Origin: JAEMQF01 sp049297615
GTDB taxonomy: Bacteria; Pseudomonadota; Gammaproteobacteria; Burkholderiales; Burkholderiaceae_C
DNA length: 23,065 nt
Assembly (NCBI GenBank): GCA_049297615.1
Contig: JBAQUQ010000285.1
Location: 1 to 23,065, forward strand
Direction: 5' to 3'
The notes under the pieces are model-generated. The model was not told the DNA's origin, did not search any database, and saw only the letters and a program-made list of their open reading frames with translations. A program made the position numbers and the translations under genes. Below are positions 1-8,028 of the stretch, in pieces (within the stretch, counting starts at the first letter, position 1; each line of letters starts with the position of its first letter).

Positions 1-9
1 GGGCAGAGC

Positions 10-1296
10 ATGGCCAAGGGCAGCGGCGGCAAGCTCGGGCTGCGCGACCACTACTACATCCCGGCCACCGACAAGACCGTGCACTGGGGTTATTTCAGCA
101 AGAACCTCAAACCCCAGGTCGAAATCGACTCGGGCGACTTCGTCACCATCGAGACGCTGACCCACCATGCCGGCGACGACTTCGAGCGAATGATCAAGGG
201 CGACCCGGGCGCCGAATCGGTGTACTTCTGGGACAAGTCGCGCAAGGGCGTGAACCGCCGCGGCGCCGGTCCGATGGACGCCAAGCTGTTCGGCCGCGGT
301 GCCGGCGAAGGCTTGGGCGTGCACATCTGCACCGGCCCGGTGTTCGTCAAAGGCGCCGAAGAAGGCGACGTGCTCGAGGTGCGGATCGTCGACGTCTCGC
401 CGCGTCCGTCGGCCAACCCCGTGCATGCGGGAAAGAGCTTCGGCAGCAATGCAGCTGCCTGGTGGGGCTTTCACTACAAGGAGCTGTTGACCGAGCCGAA
501 GAACCGCGAGGTCATCACGATCTACCAGATCGATGCGAACGAAGACAAGAACTGGGCGCAGGCGGTCTACAACTTCCAGTGGACGCCGCAGACCGACCCG
601 AACGGCGTGGTGCACAAGACGATCGATTACCCCGGCGTCGTCGTGAATCACGCCACCGTCAAGGAAAACCACGGCATCCTGAAAAACGTTCGTGTGCCGG
701 TGCGGCCTCACTTCGGCGTGGCCGGCCTGGCGCCCAAGGAAGCCGACATGGTCGACTCGATCCCGCCGAGTTATACCGGTGGCAACATCGACAACTGGCG
801 CATCGGCAAGGGTGCTTCGATGTACTACCCGGTGGCCGTGAAAGGCGCGCTGTTCTCGGTGGGCGACCCGCATGCGGCGCAGGGCGACTCGGAGCTGTGC
901 GGCACGGCGATCGAATGTTCGCTCACCGGCACCTTCCAGTTCATCCTGCACAAGAAGGCCACGCTCGCCGGCACCTCGCTCGAGAAACTCGACTACCCAC
1001 TGCTGGAGACCCAGTCCGAATGGGTGCTGCACGGATTCAGTTTTGCCAACTATCTGGCCGAACTCGGCGACAAGGCCCAATCCGACATCTATGCCAAGTC
1101 GTCGATCGACCTCGCCTTGCGCGATGCCTTCCGCAAGGCGCGCCGCTTCCTGATGGAAACCAAGAAGCTCACCGAAGACGAGGCGATTTCGCTGCTGTCG
1201 GTGGGCGTGGACTTCGGCGTGACCCAGGTGGTGGACGGCAACTGGGGCGTGCACGCGGTCATCAAGAAGGCGCTGTTCTCGGGCGGTTCGATCTGA
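10..1296 (+). CDS. Acetamidase/formamidase family amidohydrolase
   Basis: Hydrolyses short amides such as formamide or acetamide to the acid and ammonia, in the cytoplasm. The 428-aa product has the family hallmark GDPHAAQGDSELCGTAIE at about residues 285-302 and an N-terminal THHAGDD segment near residue 51. Its length fits the FmdA/AmdA family. The frame stays open to the window edge (only 9 bases precede this ATG and no clear ribosome binding site is visible), so the true start may lie upstream and the 5' end may be incomplete. It lies upstream of an NCS2-type permease on the same strand and near a convergent nitrile hydratase operon, whose amide product it could hydrolyse. Family assignment is firm; the substrate and the pathway link are inference. 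Confidence 0.9.
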   Translation: MAKGSGGKLGLRDHYYIPATDKTVHWGYFSKNLKPQVEIDSGDFVTIETLTHHAGDDFERMIKGDPGAESVYFWDKSRKGVNRRGAGPMDAKLFGRGAGEGLGVHICTGPVFVKGAEEGDVLEVRIVDVSPRPSANPVHAGKSFGSNAAAWWGFHYKELLTEPKNREVITIYQIDANEDKNWAQAVYNFQWTPQTDPNGVVHKTIDYPGVVVNHATVKENHGILKNVRVPVRPHFGVAGLAPKEADMVDSIPPSYTGGNIDNWRIGKGASMYYPVAVKGALFSVGDPHAAQGDSELCGTAIECSLTGTFQFILHKKATLAGTSLEKLDYPLLETQSEWVLHGFSFANYLAELGDKAQSDIYAKSSIDLALRDAFRKARRFLMETKKLTEDEAISLLSVGVDFGVTQVVDGNWGVHAVIKKALFSGGSI

Positions 1297-1301
1297 CCGG
1301 C

Positions 1302-1320
1302 CGCGCCGCCTTGCGGCGCG
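1302..1320 (+). terminator. GC-rich hairpin after the amidase gene
   Basis: A perfect 8-bp stem CGCGCCGC / GCGGCGCG with a CTT loop begins 6 bases after the amidase stop codon. No T-tract follows, so it may act as a weak or Rho-assisted terminator or stabilise the mRNA end. The rest of the 209-base gap before the permease (to 1505) shows no other convincing feature except the ribosome binding site at its end. Confidence 0.3.
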
Positions 1321-1505
1321 TGCTCTGGGCTGCGCCGGCCAGGCATTGAGGCCCGGCCGGCACGCGTATTCCACGATACGCGGCGCACCAAACGAGTGCC
1401 AGAATGAATCGGCACCCGCTCCGCAGAGTGAATGCAGGGGCTGGCGCTTGCAGCGCGTGGCAAGGCAGCGCACGCGCGTTCATCGGCCATAACAAGGAGA
1501 CAAGC

Positions 1506-3053
1506 ATGAATGCTGGCACCACTCCAGGTGCGGTACGTCTTTGGGTCCCGGGCGACTGGAACGGCTTTTTCGGCCTGTTCACCAACGTACTGCTCAACGT
1601 CATCGTCCTGACCGGCCTGTGCCTCGGGGTCGTTCAATTGCCTGCCGACACCGTGTTCGGGCGCATCCTTCCCGCCCTGGGAATCGCCCTGCCGCTGGGC
1701 AACCTGTTCTACGCCTACCTCGCCTGGCGGCTCGGCAAAGCCGAGGGCAGAAACGACGTGACCGCGATGCCCTACGGCCCGAGCGTTCCGCACATGTTCA
1801 TCGTCGTCTTCCTGATCATGCTGCCGGTATACCTGGAAACCAAGGACGCCATGCTCGCCTGGTCCGCCGGCCTGGCATGGTGCTTCATCATCGGCGTGAT
1901 CGTTCTGCTCGGCGCCTTTGTCGGGCCGCAGATCCGCGCCTTGACGCCGCGCGCGGCGATGCTCGGCACGCTGGCCGGAATCTCGATCTCCTTCATTTCG
2001 ATGCGCCCGGCGTTCCAGATGTGGGAGACGCCGTGGATCGGTATTGCGTGCTTTGCCATCGTGCTGATCGCGTGGACCGCGAACCTGCGCATGCCCGGTG
2101 GCCTGCCGGGAGGACTGGTCGCGGTGATCGTCGGCTCGGTGATCGGCTGGGGCGTTTCGCTCGCCGGTTTCAGCGATTTGATGCAGAGCGCCGCCCTCGT
2201 CAAATCGCTCGACCAATTCGGCCTGCACTTCCCCGTGCTCTCGGCCGACGTCTGGACCGGCCTGGCCAAAGTGGCGCCCCTGCTCGTCACCGCGATCCCG
2301 CTGGGCATCTACAACTTCACCGAGGCGATGAACAATGTCGAAAGCGCGTCGGCCGCCGGTGACAACTACAACCTGCGCAAGATCCTGCTTGCCGATGGCC
2401 TCGGCGCCGTCGTCGGCTCGATGCTCGGCAGCCCCTTCCCCCCGGCCGTCTACATCGGCCACCCGGGCTGGAAAGCGGTGGGCGGACGCATCGGCTACTC
2501 GCTGGCCACCGGCGTGGCGATCGCCCTCGTGTGCTTCCTCGGCCTGACCGCTCTGCTGCTGGCGCTGATCCCGCTGGTGGCGATCCTGCCGATCCTGCTC
2601 TACATCGGCCTGGTGATCGGCGCGCAGGCGTTCCAGGCCTCGCCCGCGAAACACGCGCCGGCCGTGGTCCTGGCGTTGATTCCGAACATCGCCGAATGGG
2701 CCAAGACGCAGATCGACGGCGCACTCGGCGCCGCCGGGACGAACGCAGCGGCACTGGGCATGGACAAACTCGCCGGCTTCGGCGTGCTCTACAAGGGACT
2801 CGAATCGGTGGGCGGAGGCTCGGTGCTGGCCGGCATGGTGCTCGGTGCGATGGCGGTCTACGTCATCGACAACAAGATGCGCCACGCGGCGGGCTGGGCC
2901 TTCGCCGGTGCGGCGCTCGGCTACGTCGGCCTGATCCACGGCGCGCAACTCGGCTGGCACGTCTCGCCCCTGGTCGCGCTGGGTTATGTGATGTTCGGCG
3001 CGACTTGCCTGGTGCTCGAGCGAAGTCAGCCGCCGGGCACAGCAACTGGCTGA
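1506..3053 (+). CDS. NCS2-like (xanthine/uracil permease family) membrane transporter
   Basis: An inner-membrane permease of 515 aa made mostly of hydrophobic helices (roughly 12-14 segments), resembling the xanthine/uracil/NCS2 family. A polar conserved stretch NFTEAMNNVESAS lies near residue 270. The start was chosen at ATG 1506 because AAGGAGA at 1494-1500 stands 5 bases upstream. The frame is open to an earlier ATG at 1404, but those 34 residues are arginine-rich, lack a ribosome binding site and do not look like part of a permease. It probably imports a nitrogenous compound: it follows the amidase on the same strand and converges with the nitrile hydratase operon 52 bases downstream. The substrate cannot be read from the sequence; purines, pyrimidines and related ureides are the family's usual substrates. 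Confidence 0.85.
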   Translation: MNAGTTPGAVRLWVPGDWNGFFGLFTNVLLNVIVLTGLCLGVVQLPADTVFGRILPALGIALPLGNLFYAYLAWRLGKAEGRNDVTAMPYGPSVPHMFIVVFLIMLPVYLETKDAMLAWSAGLAWCFIIGVIVLLGAFVGPQIRALTPRAAMLGTLAGISISFISMRPAFQMWETPWIGIACFAIVLIAWTANLRMPGGLPGGLVAVIVGSVIGWGVSLAGFSDLMQSAALVKSLDQFGLHFPVLSADVWTGLAKVAPLLVTAIPLGIYNFTEAMNNVESASAAGDNYNLRKILLADGLGAVVGSMLGSPFPPAVYIGHPGWKAVGGRIGYSLATGVAIALVCFLGLTALLLALIPLVAILPILLYIGLVIGAQAFQASPAKHAPAVVLALIPNIAEWAKTQIDGALGAAGTNAAALGMDKLAGFGVLYKGLESVGGGSVLAGMVLGAMAVYVIDNKMRHAAGWAFAGAALGYVGLIHGAQLGWHVSPLVALGYVMFGATCLVLERSQPPGTATG

Positions 3054-3105
3054 TTCGGCGCGGCGCGACAAGGGCGCGCGCAACGTGCCCGCGCCTAACG
3101 CCGAT

Positions 3106-3723
3106 CTAGACAACGCGCTCGAGATAGCTCTGGAAGACGCCGACGTGCACCAAGGCCGCGTCGCAGCCATTCGGCCAGAGCTCCTCGCTGCGAAAGCGCA
3201 CGTCGTAGGTCGGTTCGTCCTGCGCGGCCACACCGTGCGCATGCGCGTCGGGGAAGGGGTAGGGCGGTGACTCGCTGACCACGACGCCGGCCTTGCCGCG
3301 GATGTAGCCCGGCAGGCGAATATGGCCGGGCACATGGTCCAGGCGCACGCGCACGCGGTCACCGGGTTTGAAGCGTTCGCGGCTTTCGACATTGGATCGC
3401 CCGGGGGCACTCGGTGCGGCCAGCGGAAATTCCCCCTGCGCCCGGCGTTCGAGTTCGGCGCGCGTCACGACGCCCTTTTCGACGCACAGCGTGGCCAGGC
3501 CGGTCAGCGATCGTTCGTAGTAACTCGCGCCGACGTAGTGGCGCGGCTCCATGCGCTCGATCGCATGGCGGTACTCGTCCATGTTGAACAGACCGACTCG
3601 CACCGCGAACGCGTAGAGCGAATTCGCCCGCACTTCCCACGCGGCGTGGAACGCAGGAGCGTTCACGGTGTAGCGAACCGTGCCGAAGCCCTGCTTGCCG
3701 CCGAGGTCGTGCATTCCATCCAT
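3106..3723 (-). CDS. nthB: Nitrile hydratase beta subunit
   Basis: Structural partner of the alpha subunit in nitrile hydratase, which hydrates nitriles to amides. The 205-aa product begins MDGMHDLGGKQGFG, the typical beta-subunit start. It has the helical segment YRHAIERMEP near residue 51 and a C-terminal SH3-like barrel with HIRLPGYIRGK (about 134-144) and YDVRF (about 173-177). ATG 3723 is chosen because it gives the family N-terminus, with AGGCGG 8 bases upstream. The frame is open further upstream, but there it is only antisense of the alpha-subunit codons. The gene begins 20 bases after the alpha stop. No activator gene follows; the next gene is the convergent permease. Confidence 0.92.
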   Translation of the reverse strand: MDGMHDLGGKQGFGTVRYTVNAPAFHAAWEVRANSLYAFAVRVGLFNMDEYRHAIERMEPRHYVGASYYERSLTGLATLCVEKGVVTRAELERRAQGEFPLAAPSAPGRSNVESRERFKPGDRVRVRLDHVPGHIRLPGYIRGKAGVVVSESPPYPFPDAHAHGVAAQDEPTYDVRFRSEELWPNGCDAALVHVGVFQSYLERVV

Positions 3724-3743
3724 TGCAAGGCCGCCTGCGAGTT

Positions 3744-4340
3744 TCAAAGGCGCGCAACGCCGATCATCGAATCGCGCGTGACGATCGACGCAAGCGCTTC
3801 CTCGGGCCAGCCCACGCTGTGGCGCGGTTGCTCGGGCAGCACCAGGTAGCGCGTATCGGCCGTCGTATCCCAGACGCGAATTTCGACTTCGGGCGGCAGG
3901 TCCAGGCCCATTTCCTTGAGCACGGTGCGCGATTGACGAACGATGCGGGCGCGGTATTCCAGGTCTTTGTACCAGTCCGGTGGCAGGCCGATGAGCGTGA
4001 ACGCCGTGCACGAGCACAGCGTGCAGCAGATGACGTTGTGAACGGCGTCCGTGTTCTCCAGGACGACCAGATGCCGATGGTGCGCCGGCATCGCCAGTCC
4101 CAGTTCGGCCACGGCGGCCCGCCCGTCGGCCAGCAGCCGCGCGCGAAACGCCGGATCGACCCAGGCCTTGGCCACCACGCGGGCGCCATTGCGCGGCAGC
4201 CACTCTTGCTGGGCGAGGCGGGCGAGTTCGTCGACAGCGGGTGTGACCTTGAACCCGCCTTCGTCCAAGGCGGCTTCGATGGCGTCGACGCGATCTTGCA
4301 TCGAGGCCGTGCGGCGGATTTGTTCCTTGCCCATTGCCAC
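3744..4340 (-). CDS. nthA: Nitrile hydratase alpha subunit, cobalt-type motif
   Basis: Catalytic subunit of nitrile hydratase (nitrile plus water gives amide). The metal site is visible as ICCTLCSC at residues 104-111; C106, C109 and C111 are the expected ligands, two of them normally oxidised to sulfinic and sulfenic acid. Threonine in CTLCSC is the pattern usual for cobalt enzymes (CSLCSC in iron enzymes). The C-terminal half has the conserved YRARIVRQSRTVLKEMG, a VWDTTADTRYLVLP segment and the family ending TRDSMIGVA. Length (198 aa) is normal. Start is GTG 4340 or ATG 4334; both lie within 13 bases of the upstream cysteine hydrolase stop, so translation is probably coupled. Metal type is inferred from the motif only. 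Confidence 0.94.
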   Translation of the reverse strand: MAMGKEQIRRTASMQDRVDAIEAALDEGGFKVTPAVDELARLAQQEWLPRNGARVVAKAWVDPAFRARLLADGRAAVAELGLAMPAHHRHLVVLENTDAVHNVICCTLCSCTAFTLIGLPPDWYKDLEYRARIVRQSRTVLKEMGLDLPPEVEIRVWDTTADTRYLVLPEQPRHSVGWPEEALASIVTRDSMIGVARL

Positions 4341-4346
4341 AGCAGG

Positions 4347-5018
4347 TCAAACGCGCAGCGCCGCCAAGGCGCGCTTCGAGTCCGACACCCAGCCGAACAA
4401 CGCGCCCTGCGCTTTCACCATCTCGAGCGCGACGCGCTGGAATTCAGGGAAATAAGAACCGACGCAGTCCGACAGCACGACGCATTCGTAGCCGCGGTCG
4501 TTCGCTTCGCGCACCGTCGTCGTCACGCATACTTCGGTGGTGACTCCGCAGACGATGAGCGACTTGATCGCGCGGTTGTGCAGGATCAGGTCGAAGTCGG
4601 TCGCGCAGAATGCGCCCTTGCCGGGCTTGTCGATCACCACTTCGCCCGGGAGGGGCGCCAGCTCGGGAACGATGTCGTGGCCGTGCTCGCCACGCACCAG
4701 GAGTCGCCCCATCGGGCCGGGGTCGCCAATGCGGATCGCGCCGCGGCCGCGCACGATCTTCGTCGGCGGGCAATCGGCCAAATCGGGGCTGTGGCCTTCG
4801 CGCGTGTGGATCACGAGCATGCCCATGGCGCGCGCCGCGTCCAACATGCGTTTGCACGGGGCGATCACCGCCTGCAAGGGCGAGACGTCGTTGCCCAGCG
4901 CCTCGCCGAAGCCGCCCGGCTCGACGAAGTCGCGCTGCATGTCGATGATGACCAGGGCCGTGCTGCGCGGATCGAATTCGAACTCATAGGGTTCGGCTTG
5001 CATCGGTTTGATGGCCAT
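4347..5018 (-). CDS. Isochorismatase-like cysteine hydrolase, biuret hydrolase-like
   Basis: Probable cytoplasmic amidohydrolase of the isochorismatase-like superfamily (223 aa). The Asp-Lys-Cys triad can be placed at D26 (VIIDMQ), K131 (IDKPGKGAF) and C164 (GVTTEVCV). The K-to-C spacing of 33, the HTREGHSPDLAD segment at about 71-82, and GAFCATD and TTVREANDRGYEC all closely match my recollection of rhizobial biuret hydrolase BiuH, so a ureide or biuret-type substrate is a better guess than isochorismate. Start ATG 5018 has GGAG about 6 bases upstream. It is first in the operon with both nitrile hydratase subunits and diverges from the NfeD gene across 53 bases. Superfamily is certain; substrate is inference. 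Confidence 0.9.
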   Translation of the reverse strand: MAIKPMQAEPYEFEFDPRSTALVIIDMQRDFVEPGGFGEALGNDVSPLQAVIAPCKRMLDAARAMGMLVIHTREGHSPDLADCPPTKIVRGRGAIRIGDPGPMGRLLVRGEHGHDIVPELAPLPGEVVIDKPGKGAFCATDFDLILHNRAIKSLIVCGVTTEVCVTTTVREANDRGYECVVLSDCVGSYFPEFQRVALEMVKAQGALFGWVSDSKRALAALRV

Positions 5019-5067
5019 GGCGGGCTCCGTCGGGTTTGCGCCCGTGATGCTACTGCGTCTGCGCGTC

Positions 5068-5073
5068 TAGAAT
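5068..5073 (+). promoter_or_regulatory. Possible -10 element (TAGAAT) of the nfeD gene
   Basis: TAGAAT fits the sigma70 -10 consensus and lies in the 53-base gap between divergent genes. A well-spaced -35 is not obvious. Transcription from here would begin near 5080, close to the second in-frame ATG at 5081, which would give a nearly leaderless mRNA. Inferred from position only. Confidence 0.3.
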
Positions 5074-6541
5074 GAGATGCATGAGGCGCGCCAGCACCTG
5101 GTGGCTTGGACTGGCCCTTCTGGCCCAGGCGTTCGGGGCGGCCAGCGCTGAAGCTGTGTCCGGCGCGGCGAGCGCACCGCGCGCCGCCGTCATCCTGATG
5201 AAGATCGACGGCGCCATCGGCCCCGCAAGCGCCGACTATGTGCACCGCGGTCTGGCCCACGCAGCCCAGCAGGGTGCGCAGTTGGTGGTATTGCAGATCG
5301 ACACCCCCGGCGGCCTGGACGGCGCCATGCGCAACATCATCAAGGACATCCTCGCGTCCAAGGTGCCGGTGGCCACTTGGGTGGCGCCCAACGGCGCGCG
5401 CGCGGCGAGCGCGGGCACCTATATCCTCTACGCCAGCCACATCGCGGCGATGGCGCCGGCGTCCAATCTGGGTGCGGCCACACCGGTCGCGATCGGCCTG
5501 CCGACGCCCGGCGGCCAGCCCGATAACCCGCTGCCGCCTTCGAAGAGAGCCTCGGACGCGCCAAGCGGGGCCGGCGCGCCCAGCGAACGCGCGACCGACG
5601 CGATGACCGCCAAGCGCATCGGCGACGCCGCGGCCTATATCCGCAGCCTGGCGCAATTGCGCGGCCGCAATGCCGACTGGGCCGAGAAGGCCGTGCGCGA
5701 GGCGGTCAGCCTGGCTTCGCACGAAGCGCTGAAGAGCCAGGTGATCGACCTGGTCGCCGACAGCTTGCCCGATCTGTTGAATCAAGTCGACGGGCGCGAG
5801 CTGCGCCTGGCTGGCGTGGCCGGCGGCAGCGTGCGCCTGGCCACACGCGACGCGCCCGTGGTCGAGTTCGAGGCGGACTGGCGCAACCGGCTGCTGTCGG
5901 TTCTCACCGACCCGAGCCTGGCGCTGATCCTGATGATGGTGGGCATCTACGGCTTGCTGTTCGAGTTCTCCAACCCGGGCTTCGTGCTGCCCGGCGTCGT
6001 CGGCGGCATCTGCCTGCTGATGGCGCTGTTCGCCTTGCAGATGCTGCCGGTGAATTACGCCGGCCTCGCCCTGATCCTGCTCGGCGTGGCCTTCCTCGTC
6101 GCCGAGGCATTCGTGCCGAGTTATGGCGCACTCGGCCTGGGCGGAATCGTCGCGTTCGCGATCGGCGCCGTGCTGCTCATCGACAGCGACGTGCCAGGAT
6201 TCGGCGTGCCCTTGCCCTTGATCGCCGCTCTGAGCGCAGCGTCCGCCGCCTTCATCCTGATCGTCGTCGGCATGGCGGCCAAGGCGCGCACGCGACCGGT
6301 GGTGAACATGGTCAGCGGCGGGCGAGCCCTGCTCGGAACAACGGGTGAGCTGTTGGAGTTCTCGGGCGGCGAGGGCTGGGCACTGGTCGGCGGCGAGCAC
6401 TGGAAAGTGCACGGCCCCGCCGAGTTGCGCGCGGGCCAGCCGGTGCGCGTGACGGGCACGAATGGCGTCGTGCTCGAGGTCGCGACACAAGAGACGCAAG
6501 GCGCCGCCATGAACGCGCAAGCTGCGGGAGTGAAAACATGA
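5072..6541 (+). CDS. NfeD-family membrane-bound serine protease (long form)
   Basis: Predicted ClpP-class membrane protease that works with a stomatin partner in membrane quality control. The 489-aa product has a signal peptide (about residues 10-26), a ClpP-like domain with nucleophile S113 in ARAASAGTY and candidate general base K181 in TAKRIGDAAAY, several membrane helices at about 285-395, and a C-terminal NfeD OB-fold. A proline/serine-rich stretch of about 35 residues (143-178) lies between the Ser and Lys motifs. ATG 5072 and ATG 5081 are both possible starts; neither has a good ribosome binding site, and 5081 gives a typical signal peptide. The stop overlaps the next gene's start as ATGA (6538-6541), so the two are co-translated. 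Confidence 0.92.
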   Translation: MRCMRRASTWWLGLALLAQAFGAASAEAVSGAASAPRAAVILMKIDGAIGPASADYVHRGLAHAAQQGAQLVVLQIDTPGGLDGAMRNIIKDILASKVPVATWVAPNGARAASAGTYILYASHIAAMAPASNLGAATPVAIGLPTPGGQPDNPLPPSKRASDAPSGAGAPSERATDAMTAKRIGDAAAYIRSLAQLRGRNADWAEKAVREAVSLASHEALKSQVIDLVADSLPDLLNQVDGRELRLAGVAGGSVRLATRDAPVVEFEADWRNRLLSVLTDPSLALILMMVGIYGLLFEFSNPGFVLPGVVGGICLLMALFALQMLPVNYAGLALILLGVAFLVAEAFVPSYGALGLGGIVAFAIGAVLLIDSDVPGFGVPLPLIAALSAASAAFILIVVGMAAKARTRPVVNMVSGGRALLGTTGELLEFSGGEGWALVGGEHWKVHGPAELRAGQPVRVTGTNGVVLEVATQETQGAAMNAQAAGVKT

Positions 6542-7311
6542 GCTACTTCGGACCGCTGGGCTTTGTGGTGCTGCTGCTGATCGCGGCGGCGGCTTCGCTG
6601 CGCATCCTGCGCGAGTACGAGCGCGGCGTCGTGTTCCAGCTCGGCCGCTTCTGGAAGGTCAAGGGCCCCGGGCTCGTGCTCCTGATCCCGGGCATCCAGC
6701 AGATGGTGAAGGTGGGGCTGCGCGTCGTCGTGCTCGACATCCCGAGCCAGGACGTGATCACGCGCGACAACGTTTCGGTAAAGGTCAACGCGGTGCTGTA
6801 CTTTCGCGTCGTCGACGCCGAGAAGGCCGTGATCCAGGTCGAGAACTTCCTCGCCGCGACGAGCCAGCTGGCGCAGACCACCTTGCGCGCCGTCCTCGGC
6901 AAACACGAGCTCGACGACCTGCTCGCCGAGCGCGATCGGCTCAATCTGGACATCCAGAAGACCCTCGCCGCGCAGACCGAGGCCTGGGGCATCAAGGTCA
7001 CGATGGTCGAAATCAAACACGTCGACCTGAACGACAGCATGGTGCGCGCCATCGCGCGCCAGGCCGAAGCCGAGCGCGAGCGGCGCGCCAAGGTGATCCA
7101 CGCCGAAGGCGAGTTGCAGGCCTCGGTGAAGCTCGCCGAAGCCGCCGAGATCCTCGGCCGCCAGCCGCAGGCCATCCAGCTGCGCTACCTGGAAACGCTC
7201 ACCGTGATCGCCGCCGACAAGAACTCGACGATCGTCTTCCCGCTGCCGCTGGACATCATCTCGCCGTTGCTGCAGTGGGTGCAGCGGAAATCGGCGCCAC
7301 CGGGCGAATAG
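6538..7311 (+). CDS. Slipin (stomatin/SPFH-domain membrane protein)
   Basis: Stomatin-like scaffold protein of 257 aa, anchored in the inner membrane by an N-terminal helix (about residues 5-22). The SPFH/Band 7 domain follows, with YERGVVFQLGRF, GPGLVLLIPGIQ, LDIPSQDVITRDNV and WGIKVTMVEIKHVDL. A charged coiled coil with AIARQAEAERERRAKVI comes next (about 175-200) and the usual IVFPLP segment lies near the C-terminus. Overlap with the nfeD gene by 4 bases is the classic NfeD-slipin operon; known slipin C-termini are cleaved by the partner protease. Nothing about its regulation is visible apart from the coupling. Confidence 0.95.
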   Translation: MSYFGPLGFVVLLLIAAAASLRILREYERGVVFQLGRFWKVKGPGLVLLIPGIQQMVKVGLRVVVLDIPSQDVITRDNVSVKVNAVLYFRVVDAEKAVIQVENFLAATSQLAQTTLRAVLGKHELDDLLAERDRLNLDIQKTLAAQTEAWGIKVTMVEIKHVDLNDSMVRAIARQAEAERERRAKVIHAEGELQASVKLAEAAEILGRQPQAIQLRYLETLTVIAADKNSTIVFPLPLDIISPLLQWVQRKSAPPGE

Positions 7312-7343
7312 CCCACGTCCTCGACTGGCGCAGCACCCGAGTC

Positions 7344-7358
7344 GCGACAACCTGTCGC
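7344..7358. terminator. Small hairpin between convergent genes
   Basis: GCGACA / TGTCGC with a 3-base loop lies between the slipin gene and the convergent ccdB-like gene. It could end transcription from either side, but the stem is short and there is no T-tract. No other feature is seen in 7312-7445. Confidence 0.2.
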
Positions 7359-7445
7359 AATAGGTGGCACAGACAAGACCCGCAAGTTCCGGAGCGGCGA
7401 CGGAGCGCATTGGCACGTTCCTCGCGCTGCGCGAGACTCTGCACC

Positions 7446-7760
7446 TCAGTAGGCCCCGAACAGCGTGTCCAGCGCCTCCTGCACCATCGCGCGGTCATCG
7501 CGCAAGTTGGCGACTCTTCTGCGCAACTCGCTCAGCGGAACAGCGCCGATCGCCGCCGTATCGAGCACGACCTTTTCGCCGGCGACGATGAGCAACGGAT
7601 TCAAATTCCGGGCGCGCGCACCGAACGCCGATTCCTTGCGCAACGGGATCACGACACGCGTCGTCAGTGCGTCGATGAATTCGTTCTGGACATCGACGAA
7701 GAACGGCGTGTGTTTGCGCTCCGAAGCGTCGGGATTGGCATATGCGTCGAAGCGCGCCAC
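7446..7760 (-). CDS. ccdB: CcdB-like toxin
   Basis: Toxin of a type II toxin-antitoxin pair; the family poisons DNA gyrase. The 104-aa product has the CcdB fold pattern: MARFDAYANP at the start, PFFVDVQNEFIDAL, TRVVIPL, LNPLLIVAGE and a C-terminal helix DDRAMVQEALDTLF. Start is GTG 7760, 4 bases after the ccdA stop, so the order antitoxin-toxin and the coupling are typical. Oddity: the F-plasmid toxin ends in Trp-Gly-Ile, needed for gyrase poisoning, while this one ends LFGAY with no tryptophan. Gyrase as target is therefore uncertain. Family identity rests on motifs and on the paired CcdA-like gene. Confidence 0.85.
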   Translation of the reverse strand: MARFDAYANPDASERKHTPFFVDVQNEFIDALTTRVVIPLRKESAFGARARNLNPLLIVAGEKVVLDTAAIGAVPLSELRRRVANLRDDRAMVQEALDTLFGAY

Positions 7761-7764
7761 GAGT

Positions 7765-8016
7765 TCAACGCCCCTTCAGGAACGTGCGGTACTTGGCCAG
7801 CGGCAAGCCCTCGCGTTCGATGCGCGCGTTATAGGTGTCGATCGCTTGCCGGTTGTCCTCGTTCCAACGCGCCCAGTAGCGGCGCTGCACCTCCTTGGCC
7901 AGCAATTCGTCCACCGTCTGCGAGATGTTCATGCCCAGCTCGCGCGCCATATCGAGCACCTTGGCGTTCAGGCTCAGATTGGTCGGTCGCTTGGGTGACG
8001 CATCAGCTCGGGCCAT
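7765..8016 (-). CDS. ccdA: CcdA-like antitoxin
   Basis: Antitoxin partner of the downstream CcdB-like toxin. The 83-aa product has an N-terminal ribbon-helix-helix DNA-binding part (TNLSLNAKVLDMARELGMNISQTVDELL, given here as positions 12-39) and a charged C-terminal tail RYWARWNEDNRQAIDTYN...GLPLAKYR that resembles the toxin-binding tail of CcdA. ATG 8016 is preferred over ATG 8022 because GGAGA at 8023-8027 stands 6 bases before it, while for 8022 the same site directly abuts the start. The pair most likely represses its own promoter, as CcdAB does. A DUF3052 remnant ends 13 bases upstream. Confidence 0.88.
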   Translation of the reverse strand: MARADASPKRPTNLSLNAKVLDMARELGMNISQTVDELLAKEVQRRYWARWNEDNRQAIDTYNARIEREGLPLAKYRTFLKGR

Positions 8017-8028
8017 CAACATTCTCCA

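Noticed and set aside
1089..3410. Long open frame on the minus strand
   Set aside because: It lies antisense to the amidase and permease genes, is rich in Arg, His, Asp and Gln, and has no recognisable domain. High-GC genes commonly leave such open antisense frames.
4865..6520. 551-codon open frame on the minus strand
   Set aside because: It covers the NfeD gene in antisense and has low-complexity composition, while the plus-strand frame shows clear catalytic motifs.
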